DNA from: Triticum aestivum
Taxonomy: Eukaryota; Streptophyta; Magnoliopsida; Poales; Poaceae
Direction of reading: 5' to 3'
DNA: 64,000 bases
Assembly: GCF_018294505.1 (NCBI RefSeq)
Contig: NC_057796.1
Location: forward strand, 266,453,981 to 266,517,980
Of the stretch, positions 12,739-25,222 are shown one piece after another (within the stretch, counting starts at the first letter, position 1; the number at the start of each line of letters is the position of its first letter). The position numbers were made by a program, and so were the translations under genes. A model generated the notes under the pieces. That model made no database searches, had not been told where the DNA came from, and worked only from the letters and a program-made list of their open reading frames with translations.

Positions 12739-12740
12739 TA

Positions 12741-15165
12741 TGAATCCATGTTATGTGCAATTAAATTTTTTCGCTTGCTGTATAATGCATGTAACCTACT
12801 CATACCAACATTTTAGTGCATTCCAAATGTCTATACTACCGCTGCAATTCGAACTGAATTTGAATTCGTTTCTCTATTTCAATAAGAATCTATAATCATG
12901 ATTGTTGCCAACTTCAACCATCATTCGTGTATTACCTTAATAACACACCACATGATTACTATAGAGATAGCTATGAACTACGTGTACTACATGAACTCGA
13001 ATTCTATTTTTTGAATACACTTGATGTTGATTCCAAATAATAGTACATTTGATGTACTAACTATATATTCATAATCTAAACCATGTTCCATACGTGTCCA
13101 CCGTGTTTATCACACATAGTATAGTGCCCCGCCCCCTACATTATGACAAGTATTTAGACCTGAGCTGCAAAAGCCACACATTAGCCCAAATTATGATCAA
13201 TGTTCTATATGTTATACGTAGTACTAGCAAGATGCCCATGCATTCCACAGAACATCAACATGATCAAGGGGAGGCCTAATTTGCAAATATGGAGAGGGGT
13301 GTGGGTATCTTTTTTCAAAATTGCCATAGTTTCCTTCCTATCCGTCAGATATAAATCGGACGGCCTATATTGCAGGATGGCACCATCATCAACAAATCCG
13401 TTTTTATAAGAGTAGAGATAAAATATATTATATGTAGTATAACATGTTCATGACCACACCATGTGTATCACCGTTATATATATTCACACATGCGTCGGTT
13501 TAAAACACTATGATAAATTCTTCAAATATCTGAATTCACTTTTTATAATGAATTATGATCTCTATTCGTCTTTTACACCCACACAATCCTCTTATCTTTG
13601 TAGCTAGCTAGCGCTAACTTTCTCTCGTGCATGCAGACGCCCGCATCCCTCTCACCCTCCCTCAGCATTCTCTAGCTCCATCGCGCAAATTCGTCTTTTC
13701 ACTTTAGGTCGTTCACCCACGGTGTGTGTAGGCCCCCAGCTCCTTGTTTACGGCACACATCGATCGATATGCCTCTCTAGCCAGGTGTGGCTAGCACAAA
13801 ACACAAGCTTCCCCTCTTCTCTTATCACCGTCCATGCCTCACTCCCACCACTCTTTTCATCGATCTCGTACTCGCACACTCCTCCCCCTCGATATAGTAT
13901 GACTCTCGCACCACCTCCTAGATGCATCCCTCTCTCTCTATCCTTCTCCCTGTGCCTCATTTGCTTCTAACACACACATGCATGTATACCGATCGATCTC
14001 CCAACATATACCTAGGTCGACTTTAACTATTCCCCCCCATCGATCGACGTACCTCACAAGTTATGTCTCTCCTTTCTCTGACAAAGGACGATTGAGCTTC
14101 CTATGTAGTTATGTCTGCTTACCACAGCCATATCGCCCCCCCTCATCATTTGTGCATGCCTCCTGACCCATCTCTCACATGCACGTGCACAGACAGGCAG
14201 CCATCCCCTCTCTTATTGGTATTGCAGGCGTGCCCTCCGGTTGTCTAGCAAGCCTATCCCACCATTTGTTAGAAGCAACCCCACTACCACCCCTCCAACA
14301 CTCTAGCTCTGTCTCTCTCCCAACCTTATTCCTCTCGTACACATATGCATGGATGCCGATCGATCTCCCTTATTACATGAGGTAGATCAATCTCCCTTAA
14401 TACATGAGGTAGGCCTCTCTCCTCCTCCACACATATACCAGCCATTGTACCTCTATAGTTAATTAGGCCTCCCCCCCCACCAGACACCGATAGTCGAGCG
14501 TTGTAGGTAGGTATCCATGCCACAGAGACAAACTGCACCTGTCCCCTCTCATGTTCCAGTAGGCCAGCCACTCTATATCTTTGACGTGGGCACACACAAA
14601 TTCGATGGCACTCTTTATCGATCGCGCGTGCACACACACACACACATCATCCCTCTCTTCGATTCTATGGACACCTCAAGCCGATGATACCTCCACTCTC
14701 TTCTCGTGGATCGCCCCCTCTATATATATGATATATCCAGGACTCTATTTCACACACATTGCATATGTTACATTTTTTGATTGACCACACCCCCCCAAAA
14801 AAAACTCTCACGAACCCACGCACTATATCTCTCTATGTTTGTATCTCTCTCACACAACCCCACGTAGGTGGTGTACGTATACAAGAAGAGAATAGGTGCA
14901 CCGTGCACGTACTCATGCTTCGTGCCCAGCCACACCTGCGCGGGTACATGGTGGAGCTCATTTCTGTATGAAATGGCAGCACACGTGCTAATTTGAACGC
15001 GTGTAGCAGTTGTTTACCTACGGAGGTCGTGTACCACGCGTGCACGAAACAAAGTTCGACTTGATGCGTTGGCGCGTTATTTTTAAATCCGATCTCAATG
15101 CATTTCACCGCTCCACCGGAAATTCCCTCTGCCCCTACCGTACTCCAGCTTGGTAGTTTCCACCG
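12741..15165. other. gene-free stretch with pyrimidine-rich tract
   Basis: 12,741-13,600 is AT-rich and shows no gene. From about 13,600 to 14,850 the plus strand is very rich in C and T, with short CTCTC and CACACA runs (a CA run at 14,628-14,646), broken by recurring CGATCGAT words. A comparable tract lies in CACTA-2 at 39,480-40,600. Open frames here are composition artefacts on both strands. Confidence 0.6.
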
Positions 15166-16250
15166 CCTGTCCAGGGTTATATCGCTCAATGGCACATACA
15201 CAGAATATAAAATGATTTTTATGGACAAAAAGGTAGTCCGCTCCACTATATACAATGGAGCCTGCCTGCCTGGTTTGTCTCTCTTCAGAGTATCTCACAC
15301 AAGGCTGCGGTGGCCTCTCTCTCTCTCTCTCCCTCTCTCACCGTTGGTCACTGATCCGGCCGCATCCCGTCCGCCGACGGAAAGGGTGGACGTGCATCGT
15401 TTCTCCGTTCGACGACGCGGAGGCAGCACGTCCCGATCAGCGGTACACGCTGTTCTCTCTGACCAAGCTCCAGCGTGGTAGGGCCTACGCCACCTGCTCG
15501 CTGCCGCAGTATGGGTAGATTCCGCCCGCCGCCGCTCACCTAGTTACATCCTGACAACCTCCAGGTATCCCCTCCGTCCTTGCTCCACTGCCCGTCTTCC
15601 CACGTCACTGCATGTGGATCTTCCATAGTTCTTTGCCCAAAACGTAGCTCGTCCGGCATACTTTCCATATTGCAATCTCGTCCTCACACCGTTTTAGACA
15701 AACACAACTGTGTTGTTATCTTTCCTTAGGACAAGGAATATGCTTCTTTTTTGTCGTCGCATGTGTCATCAACTGTTATTGGCCAGTAATTGTTTCCTTT
15801 CTACCTCTTTTTTGCAAACAGGGCTATCCATTTCACCTCGTTGCTATTGCGACCTTTTGGTGAACTGCACAAATCACTTTTTTCTTAAGAGTGTTTTGTG
15901 CAATTCTACCAAAATGTCACACGGGCAGCGTCTACATTTCAGTGCGACTGCACAAAGGGAGATTGGTTTTGCTCTATCCTCCTCATCCAACTCCGAGCCT
16001 AATCTTCTCCAACTACTTAGTCTTAAGAGAGACTGCAAAGGTGACCGGCTTCTATTTGTGTGTTTATTGTTTCATCAGCAGTCCTCTGTTATCGAATTCA
16101 CACTTAATATCTTTGGAACAGGGACGCTCAGCTCTATTTTAGTGGAACTGCACAAAATGATCGGAATGTTGCATGCTCCAGACAGCTACTTTTTTCCCAA
16201 CATGCCTTGTTGATTTAGACAGAGCTGGGGGGACGTTGCTGCCAATGAAA
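15166..16250 (+). repeat. gene-like repeat unit 1
   Basis: First of four related units. A TATA-like CTATATACA lies near 15,246, followed by TGTCTCTCTTCAGAGTATCTC, a CT run, and a GATCCGGCC(G)-ATCCCG word at about 15,354. A short frame runs from ATG 15255 to 15518, and a possible splice donor (CCAGGTATCC) lies at about 15,560. The downstream part carries ACCGGCTTCTATTTGTGTG (about 16,043), and TTTTAGTGGAACTGCAC at about 16,136, which recurs in units 2 and 3. I do not recognise a protein, and the short frame is poorly kept between units. It may be a transcribed non-coding or decayed family. Confidence 0.5.
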
Positions 16251-16533
16251 GCATGGATCAATTTTAATTTAACACCTCTCACAACTTTGTTCTCAGTTTT
16301 GATGTAAATAGTAGCTCTGATTAGCAAGGAAGTTAGTTTTTTATTGTTTCCGAAAGAGCATCGATGGCAAGACACACGAAACAAAAGCTGAAAGCTCACA
16401 CCATTGTACAATTTCATGTCGCTGGAAAATTATTTGTATAGTACGTCAATTATGTAAACAAATGCTGGAAGCTTGATAGCATTGCCAGAAGCCTCTTTGG
16501 CATCCGGGTCCATGTGCCATGCACAAAATTATA

Positions 16534-16834
16534 CTCCTTCGTTCCTAAATATTTGTCTTTTTATAAATTTCAAATGGGCATATTTTAGAGTGTAGATTCA
16601 CTCATTTTGCTTCGTATGTGTACTCCCTCCGTTCCTAAATATTTGTCTTTCTAGAGATTTCAACAAGTGACTACATACGGAGCAAAATGAGTGAATCTAC
16701 ACTCTAAAATATGTCTATATACATCCGTATGTAGTAGTCCATTTGAATCTGTAAAAAGAAAAATATTTGAGTAGTCACTCGTTGAAATCTCTAGAAAGAC
16801 AAATACTCCGGAGTATATTTAAGAACCGAGGGGG
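16534..16834. mobile_element. Stowaway MITE with a second Stowaway MITE nested in it
   Basis: The outer element has TA at 16532-16533 and 16835-16836. It is split by an inner element at 16623-16771, flanked by TA at 16621-16622 and 16772-16773. Both are of the CTCC(C)TCCGTTCCTAAATATT family, with the shared internal word GTGTAGATTCACTCATTTTG. The inner copy lacks its final GGAACGGAGGGAG. Confidence 0.8.
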
Positions 16835-16888
16835 TAGTGCACAGCCGCATGGGAGACCCAGACTGGTCGTTGTGCCGCATTAATAGTG

Positions 16889-16968
16889 AGTAATGAGCAG
16901 TCAAATCACAAGCCCCACCTTTCCCACTGTAAGTTGCTCGGAAGAAGCAACCATCAATACGCTCTTCT
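16889..16968 (+). promoter_or_regulatory. shared leader/promoter module, copy 1
   Basis: AATGAGCAGTCAAATCACA, then a C-rich stretch ending TTTCCCACTGTAAGTTG, then GAAGAAGCAACCATCA. Related modules lie at 18,984, 45,741, 47,690 and 52,007, where the last two directly precede gene models. No gene directly downstream of this copy is recognisable. Confidence 0.6.
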
Positions 16969-17604
16969 TTGAATCCACTCATACTACTCCATCCATCACT
17001 GTTTATAGAGCGCGCTTCAGAAAAAGAGAAAAGCTCTGGGACCAAGGCGACTAGCGATCGGCCTGAAAAATAACATTGGCAGTTATAGCACGGCGCCTAT
17101 TACTAGAGGAAATAATGCGTACACACATGCATGCAGTGCTTCCACCCCGGGAACACACATGCATGCACTTACTCCACTCCGTAGTACTACATCGAGAGAA
17201 AATTGCGGTTACCACGCCCTAATTAATTGAACATTAAACCAAACGCATCTAAAGTCTCTCTGGTGGTGGAAATGCATTGAGAGAAATGCATCATAATGAA
17301 GCATGCCCTGTAAACTGTGACGGAGGGAGGAGTAGTATGAAGGTGCAAAACCAAGTACGCGTATGGCCAGTCGGTCAACGCACCTCCTCTTGGCATATCA
17401 CTGACATGTGGGACCGGAGTGTGAGCAAACCGATCTCAATTGACAGCAAAATGGCCAACCCGCCGTTCCTTGAGAGAGACGAGGAGCGAGAACACACAGA
17501 CGGGCTCGCACGGAGGCCGAGATATATCCGAGCATGGTTGATCGATATCATCATTGCATGTTGGGCTGCCGTTTGCGGAATAAATGTGTACTTTATCAGA
17601 GATT

Positions 17605-18692
17605 AAAAAAAAGAGTACAGAGGCTCCACCATGCGGTTCTAGTAGTAGTACTACTCATACTACTAAACCTTGCGCTTGGCTCTTCGCCTCTTCGTGAAGT
17701 CAAACAATGATGGTACTCCATCGGTACTACACTGTATGCCTCTGGCAATTTGACACCGAATGAACTGATGCATGTCCACCGCCTGGGCGAGGGTACGTTG
17801 CATTAGTCAAAAGGCGTAAGCGAGCTTCACCTTGTCCTGCAAGCTTCTCCTCGTTCTGCGAGTTGACGGGACACACCAACAAGTAGTGCTAGTCCATACT
17901 CCCTCCTTTCCGGTTAATATGGCTTAATCTTTTTTTGCGGGTAAATGAGAGAGCTTTATTCATATATAAGCATTCTTAGGACGATCAGCCAAGACACTTG
18001 TCACTAGGAAGCGAGGTACCCCGCAAAAAAAAGAAGTAGGAAGCGAGGTGTTTCATCAAGCCAGCTCTCGGCCACATTCAAAGTGCAGCAAGCATGGTTC
18101 GCACAAACATGCGCCGCAAGGTTTGCTGACCTGTTTACATGCTGAATAACAAAAAAAGAGGAAATATTACCGAGCGCGCCTATTTGTAACAGGATATGAG
18201 CCAAAATTAAGCGAGAATTGTGGTGAGTGTTCCATGCAATCAACTTCCATTATCACATGCGAGAACCCTCGAAGAGAACCAAATGTGTTGAATATTGCTT
18301 TATCACATTTTTAAAATATAATAAGAGTGCAGACGCTCCTCCATCCGGTTCCTAGTACTAGTATAGTAGTACATACCTCTATAGACTATAGTAGTAGTAC
18401 TAGTACTAGTAAACTTTGCGCTTGGCCGTTCGCCTCTTCGGGAAGTGCAACTATAATAGTACTACTAGTATAGTGTATGCTTCTGGCAATCTGACACCGA
18501 ATTAACTGTTGCACGCCCACCGCCTGAGCGAAGGACAACTTGCATTAGTCAAAAGTTTCTCCTTGTCTTGCGAGCCACCGCGCGCAAGCTTCTCCTGTCC
18601 TGCAAGCTTCTCCTCGTTCGGCAAGTTGACGGGACACAACAAAGTAATGCTAGTCCATACTGCCTCCTCTCCGGTTAATATGGCTTAATTTC
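17605..18692. repeat. diverged direct repeat with a LINE fragment at its junction
   Basis: 17,605-17,935 and 18,320-18,692 are diverged copies sharing TTGCGCTTGGC, TCTGGCAAT(T/C)TGACACCGAAT, CTTCTCCTCGTTC and CTCCGGTTAATATGGCTTAAT-type words. Between them, starting at the T-run near 17,932, lies a minus-strand LINE remnant. TAGTAG/ACTAGTACTA runs occur in both copies. Confidence 0.65.
17932..18317 (-). pseudogene. LINE 3'-end fragment (RNase H-like remnant)
   Basis: On the minus strand the sequence at 18,243-18,004 reads a short RVT_3-like RNase H tail (FVIQHVNRSANLAAHVC, then AESWLDETPRFL). The T-run on the plus strand at about 17,932 would be its poly(A) tail. The fragment has no reverse transcriptase domain, so it is a strongly 5'-truncated copy, typical of LINE integration. 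A small direct repeat GGAAGCGAGGT at about 18,008 and 18,040 flanks an A-rich spacer inside it. Confidence 0.65.
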
Positions 18693-18983
18693 AAACGAGA
18701 TAAATACACTGTCTGTCACTGTATATTTGTAAAAATACAGTCAGTGGACTTCATAATACGCTCATTGCGCTCAATATATACATTTTTCGGTGTTTATACA
18801 GTCACTAGCTCACCCTGGCTGAGTATGTGTGTGCATGCACGTGTAGGTTGAGCACTTGAGCGTGACCGTGTGTGTTCCGTCGTGTGCTCGGGCATGCATG
18901 CATTAGGGCGTCGCGCACGTTTTTGCGTCCATGTGTACGTGTGACTGTTGCATACACATAGGGGGAGTACGTGTAGGGGCCAC

Positions 18984-19045
18984 TAAAGGAGCAGTCAAAT
19001 CACACAGTAAGTTAGTCGGAAGAAGCAACCATCATTTCACTCTTC
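18984..19045 (+). promoter_or_regulatory. shared leader/promoter module, copy 2
   Basis: GAGCAGTCAAATCACACAG, TAAGTTAGTCGGAAGAAGCAACCATCATTTCACTCTTC-type text, about 55 bases before a CTATATATAC TATA-like box (about 19,098) and unit 2. This is the clearest promoter-plus-TATA arrangement of the five copies. Confidence 0.6.
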
Positions 19046-19059
19046 AATGACACGTACGC

Positions 19060-19477
19060 AATATAAAATGGTTGATATGGAGAGAAAAAGAAAACCACTA
19101 TATATACACTAGCAAGAGCCTAAGCTACAAGCCTGCTTGCTTGGGTTGCTCTCTTCACAAGAATAGAACGACGGTGGCCACACCGCTGGTCACATATCCG
19201 GCCTGATCCCGCAGGTGGGGGAAGGGAACAATGTTCTGCGTAGACGCGGTCAACATCGACGAGGGAGAAAATCCATAGTCGGTGCGTCCCAATCGGGGGT
19301 CACCGCGGTATGGGCCAATGCCGCGTCCCAACCGCCCTTCTAGCTACAGTCCGACGTCCCAGGTAGTCCATCTTCCTTTTGGAGCCGGCTTGCTCCACTG
19401 CCGCAGCTCCCCACGTGGCTCCATCTCCATGTCGATCTTTCTCTACTTCTACCGGCTTCTACTTGTGGTGAGTTTAT
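19060..19477 (+). repeat. gene-like repeat unit 2, left part
   Basis: Contains the TATA-like box near 19,098, CTTGGGTTGCTCTCTTCAC, a CACATATCCGGCCTGATCCCG word, a short frame beginning ATGTTCTGCGTAGACGCG, and a CCCAGGTAGTCC donor-like site. It is cut by Angela inside the segment ACCGGCTTCTACTTGTGGTG. The unit resumes at 59,209 beyond Angela. No protein is recognised. Confidence 0.55.
19473..19477. repeat. Angela target-site duplication, left copy
   Basis: TTTAT directly before the left LTR. The same five bases follow the right LTR at 59204-59208. Confidence 0.9.
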
Positions 19478-21209
19478 TGTTGGGGAACATAGTAATTTCA
19501 AAAAAATTCCTACGCACATGCAAGATCATGGTGATGCATAGCAACGAGAGGGGAGAGTTTGTCCACGTACCCTCGTAGACCGAAAGCGGAAGCGTTAGCA
19601 CAACGCGGTTGATGTAGTCGTATGTCTTCACGATCTGACCGATCAAGTACCGAACGCACGCCACCTCCGAGTTCAGCACACGTTCAGCCCGATGACGTCC
19701 CTCGAACTCCGATCCAGCCGAGTGTTGAGGGAGAGTTTCGTCAGCACGACGGCGTGGTGACGATGATGATGTTCTACCGACGCAGGGCTTCGCCTAAGCA
19801 CCGCTACGATATTATCGAGGTGGACTATGGTGGAGGGGGGCACCGCACACGGCTAAAAGATCAATGATCAATTGTTGTGTCTTTGGGGTGCCCCCTGCCC
19901 CCGTATATAAAGGAGCAAGGGGGGAGAGGCGGCTGGCCAGGAGAGGGGCGCGCCAGGAGGAGTCCTACTCCCACCGGGAGTAGGACTCCCTCCCTTCCTT
20001 GTTGGATTAGGAGAAGGGGGGAAGGAGGAGGAGGAGAAGAAGGAAAGGGGGGCGCCGCCCCCCACCTTGTCCAATTCAGACTAGAGGGGGAGGGGGCGCG
20101 CGGCCTGCCCTAGCCACCCCTCCTCTTCTCCACTAAGGCCCATGTAGGCCCATTAACCCCCCCCCGGGGGGGGGGTTCCGGTAACCCCCGGTACTCCGGT
20201 ATATATCCGATAACCCCCGGAACCATTCCGGTGTCCGAATATAGTCGTCCAATATATCAATCTTCATGTCTCAACCATTTCGAGACTCCTCGTCATGTCC
20301 ATGATCACATTCGGGACTCCGAACTACCTTCGGTACATCAAAACATATAAACTCATAATATAACTATCATCGAAACTTTAAGCGTGCGGACCCTACGGGT
20401 TCGAGAACTATGTAGACATGACCGAGACACGTCAATAACCAATAGCGGAACCTGGATGCTCATATTGGCTCCCACATATTCTACAAAGATCTTTATCGGT
20501 CAAACCGCATAACAACATACATTGTTCCCTTTGTCATCGGTATGTTACTTGCCCGAGATTCGATCGTCGGTATCTCAATACCTAGTTCAATCTCGTTACC
20601 GGCAAGTCTCTTTACTCGTTCCGTAATACATCATCTCGCAACTAACTCATTAGTTGCAATGCTTGCAAGGCTTAAGTGATTTGCATTACCGAGTGGGCCC
20701 AGAGATACCTCTCCGACAATCGGAGTGACAAATCCTAATCTCGAAATACGCCAACCCAACAAGTACCTTTGGAGACACCTGTCGAGCACCTTTATAATCA
20801 CCAAGTTACGTTGTGACGTTTGGTAACACACAAAGTGTTCCTCCGGTAAACGGGAGTTGCATAATCTCATAGTCATAGGAACATGTATAAGTCATGAAGA
20901 AAGCAATAGCAGAATACTAAACGATCGTGTGCTAAGCTAACGGAATGGGTCAAGTCAATCACATCATTCTCCCAATGATGTGATCCTGTTAATCAAATGA
21001 CAACTCATGTCTATGGCTGGGAAACATAACCATCTTTGATCAACAAGCTAGTCAAGTAGAGGCATACTAGTGACACTCTGTTTGTCTATGTATTCACACA
21101 TGTATTATGTTTCCGGTTAATACAATTCTAGCATGAATAATAAACATTTATCATGATATAAGGAAATAAATAATAACTTTATTATTGCCTCTAGGGCATA
21201 TTTCCTTCA
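19478..21209 (-). mobile_element. Angela 3' LTR (left)
   Basis: 1732 bp from TGTTGGGGAACA to GGGCATATTTCCTTCA on the plus strand. It carries a TATA box on the minus strand (plus-strand GTATATAAA at about 19,902-19,910) and a 31-base palindrome at 19,959-19,989. It matches the split right LTR closely, apart from substitutions and a 6-base difference in the AAAGCGGAAGCG run near 19,586. Open frames inside it are not genes. Confidence 0.95.
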
Positions 21210-21226
21210 GTCTCCCACTTGCACTA
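21210..21226 (-). other. Angela polypurine tract
   Basis: On the minus strand, AAGTGGGAGAC lies directly against the 3' LTR start TGAAGGAAAT. This is the plus-strand priming site of reverse transcription. Confidence 0.75.
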
Positions 21227-21242
21227 GAGTCAATAATCTAGA

Positions 21243-24200
21243 TTACACAGTAATGATTCTAACACCCATGGAGCCTTGGTGCTGATCATGTTTTGCTCGT
21301 GGAAGAGGCTTAGTCAACGGGTCTGCAACATTCAGATCCGTATGTATCTTGCAAATTTCTATGTCTCCCACCTGGACTAGATCCCGGATGGAATTGAAGC
21401 GTCTCTTGATGTGCTTGGTTCTCTTGTGAAATCTGGATTCCTTCGCCAAGGCAATTGCACCAGTATTGTCACAAAAGATTTTCATTGGACCCGATGCACT
21501 AGGTATGACACCTAGATCGGATATGAACTCCTTCATCCAGACTCCTTCATTTGCTGCTTCCGAAGCAGCTATGTACTTCCGCTTCACACGTAGATCCCGC
21601 CACAACGCTTTGTTTAGAACTGCACCAACTGACAGCTCCACCGTTCAATGTAAACACGTATCCGGTTTGCGATTTAGAATCGTCCGGATCAGTGTCAAAG
21701 CTTGCATCGACGTAACCATTTACGACTAGCTCTTTGTCACCTCCATAAACGAGAAACATATCCTTAGTCCTTTTCAGGTATTTCAGGATGTTCTTGACCG
21801 CTGTCCAGTGATCCACTCCTGGATTACTTTGGTACCTCCCTGCTAAACTTATAGCAAGGCACACATCAGGTCTGGTACACAGCATTGCATACATGATAGA
21901 GCCTATGGCTGAAGCATAGGGAACATCTTTCATCTTCTCTCTATCTTCTGCAGTGGTCGGGCATTGAGTCTTACTCAACTTCACACCTTGTAACACAGGC
22001 AAGAACCCTTTCTTTGCTTGATCCATTTTGAACTTCTTCAAAACTTTGTCAAGGTATGTGCTTTGTGAAAGTCCAATTAAGCGTCTTGATCTATCTCTAT
22101 AGATCTTGATGCCCAATATATAAGCAGCTTCACCGAGGTCTTTCATTGAAAAACTCTTATTCAAGTATCCCTTTATGCTATCCAGAAATTCTATATCATT
22201 TCCAATCAGTAATATGTCATCCACATATAATATCAGAAATGCTACAGAGCTCCCACTCACTTTCTTGTAAATACAGGCTTCTCCAAAAGTCTGTATAAAA
22301 CCAAATGCTTTGATCACACTATCAAAGCGTTTATTCCAACTCCGAGAGGCTTGCACCAGTCCATAAATGGATCGCTGGAGCTTGCACACTTTGTTAGCTC
22401 CTTTGGATCGACAAAACCTTCCGGTTGCATCATATACAACTCTTCTTCCAGAAATCCATTCAGGAATGCAGTTTTGACATCCATTTGCCAAATTTCATAA
22501 TCATAAAATGCGGCAATTGCTAACATGATTCGGACAGACTTAAGCATCGCTACGGGTGAGAAAGTCTCATCGTAGTCAATCCCTTGAACTTGTCGAAAAC
22601 CTTTCGCAACAAGTCGAGCTTTATAGACAGTAACATTACCGTCAGCGTCAGTCTTCTTCTTGAAGATCCATTTATTTTCAATGGCTTGCCGATCATCGGG
22701 CAAGTCAACCAAAGTCCACACTTTGTTCTCATACATGGATCCCATCTCAGATTTCATGGCCTCAAGCCATTTTGCGGAATCTGGGCTCACCATCGCTTCT
22801 TCATAGTTCGTAGGTTCGTCATGGTCTAGTAACATAACCTCCAGAACAGGATTACCGTACCACTCTGGTGCGGATCTTACTCTGGTTGACCTACGAGGTT
22901 CAGTAATAACTTGATCTGAAGTTTCATGATCATCATCATTAACTTCCTCACTAATTGGTGTAGGTGTCGCAGAAACCGGTTTCTGTGATGAACTACTTTC
23001 CAATAAGGGAGCAGGTACAGTTACCTCATCAAGTTCTACTTTCCTCCCACTCACTTCTTTCGAGAGAAACTCCTTCTCTAGAAAGATTCCAATTTAGCAA
23101 CAAAAGTCTTGCCTTCGGATCTGTGATAGAAGGTGTACCCAACAGTCTCCTTTGGGTATCCTATGAAGACACATTTCTCCGATTTGGGTTCGAGCTTATC
23201 AGGTTGAAGCTTTTTCACATAAGCATCGCAGCCCCAAACTTTAAGAAACGACAACTTTGGTTTCTTGCCAAACCACAGTTCATAAGGCGTCGTCTCAACG
23301 GATTTCGATGGTGCCCTATTTAACGTGAATGCAGCCGTCTCTAAAGCATAACCCCAAAACGATAGCGGTAAATCAGTAAGAGACATCATAGATCGCACCA
23401 TATCTAGTAAAGTACAATTACGACGTTCGGACACACCATTACACTGTGGTGTTCCGGGTGGCGTGAGTTGCGAAACTATTCCGCATTGTTTCAAATGAAG
23501 ACCAAACTCGTAACTCAAATATTCTCCTCCACGATCAGATCGTAGAAACTTTATTTTCTTGTTACGATGATTTTCAACTTCACTCTGAAATTCTTTGAAC
23601 TTTTCAAATGTTTCAGACTTATGTTTCATTAAGTAGATATACCCATGCTTAAATCATCTGTGAAGGTGAGAAAATAACAATACCGCCGCGAGCCTCAACA
23701 TTCATCGGACCACATACATCTGTATGTATGATTTCCAACAAATCTGTTGCTCGCTCCATAGTTCCGGAGAACGGCGTTTTAGTCATCTTGCCCATGAGGC
23801 ACGGTTCGCAAGTACCAAGTGATTCATAATCAAGTGGTTCCAAAAGTCCATCAGTATGTAGTTTCTTCATGCGCTTTACACCAATATGACCTAAACGGCA
23901 GTGCCACAAATAAGATGCACTATCATATCAACTCTGCATCTTTTGGCTTCAATATTATGAATATGTGTATCACTACTATCGAGATTCAATAAAAATAGAC
24001 CACTCTTCAAGGGTGCATGACCATAAAAGATATTACTCATATAAATAGAACAACCATTATTCTCTGATTTAAATGAATAACCGTCTCGCATCAAACAAGA
24101 TCCAGATATAATGTTCATGCTCAACGCTGGCACCAAATAACAATTATTTAGGTCTAAAAATAATCCCGAAGGTAGATGTAGAGGTAGCGTGCCGACCGCG

Positions 24201-25222
24201 ATCACATCGACTTTGGAACCATTTCCCACGCGCATCGTCACCTCGTCCTTAGCCAATCTTCGCTTAATCCGTAGTCCCTGTTTCGAGTTGCAAATATTAG
24301 CAACAGAACCAGTATCAAATACCCAGGTGCTACTGCGAGCATTAGTAAGGTACACATCAATAACATGTATATCACATATACCTTTGTTCACCTTGCCATC
24401 CTTCTTATCCGCCAAATACTTGGGGCAGTTCCGCTTCCAGTGACCAGTCTGCTTGCAGTAGAAGCACTCAGTCTCAGGCTTAGGTCCAGACTTGGGTTTC
24501 TTCTCCTGAGCAGCAACTTGTTTGCTGTTCTTCTTGAAGTTCCCCTTCTTCTTCCCTTTGCCCTTTTTCTTGAAACTGGTGGTCTTGTTGACCATCAACA
24601 CTTGATGCTCCTTCTTGATTTCTACCTCCGCAGCCTTTAGCATTGCGAAGAGCTCGGGAATTGTCTTATCCATCCCTTGCATATTATAGTTCATCACGAA
24701 GCTCTTGTAGCTTGGTGGCAGTGATTGAAGAATTCTGTCAATGACGCTATCATCCGGAAGATTAACTCCCAGTTGAATCAAGTGATTGTTATACCCAGAC
24801 ATTTTGAGTATATGCTCACTGACAGAACTATTCTCCTCCATCTTGCAGCTGTAGAACTTATTGGAGACTTCATATCTCTCAATCCGGGCATTTGCTTGAA
24901 ATATTAACTTCAACTCCTGGAACATCTCATATGCTCCATGACGTTCAAAACGTCGTTGAAGTCCCGGTTCTAAGCCGTAAAGCATGGCACACTGAACTAT
25001 CGAGTAGTCATCAGCTTTGCTCTGCCAGACGTTCATAACATCTGGTGTTGCTCCTGCAGCAGGCCTGGCACCTAGCGGTGCTTCCAGGGCGTAATTCTTC
25101 TGTGCAGCAATGAGGATAATCCTCAAGTTACGGACCCAGTCCGTGTAATTGCTACCATCATCTTTCAACTTTGCTTTCTCAAGGAACGCATTAAAATTCA
25201 ACGGAACAACAGCACGGGCCAT
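21243..25222 (-). pseudogene. Angela gag-pol polyprotein, frameshifted
   Basis: Minus-strand reading from ATG at 25222. Gag (UBN2 type) is followed by a CCHC knuckle (CFYCKQTGHWKRNC near residue 255) and protease (WVFDTGSVANIC near residue 303). The frame breaks near 23,900. Gag-pre-integrase and the HHCC part of integrase read at 23,649-23,909, and the core (FLRSDRGGEYLS, NGVSERRN) at 23,078-23,629. Reverse transcriptase reads at 22,314-23,054 and 21,547-22,491 (catalytic YVDD near 22,215). RNase H reads at 21,243-21,641. Breaks near 23,900, 23,640, 23,070, 22,400 and 21,590 are small indels or lost bases, and together they make this copy dead. Domain order (protease, integrase, RT, RNase H) is that of Copia. 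No restored protein is given. Confidence 0.93.

Noticed and set aside
13720..14780. Several open frames in the CT-rich tract
   Set aside because: Produced by CTCTC/CACAC composition, and open on both strands.
19622..20113. Frames inside the Angela LTR
   Set aside because: LTR sequence. The other LTR copy does not keep the same frames.
20155..20175. C-run and G-run palindrome read as a possible structured site
   Set aside because: Simple-sequence length change in the LTR. The other LTR has a shorter CCCCCCGGGGGG run.
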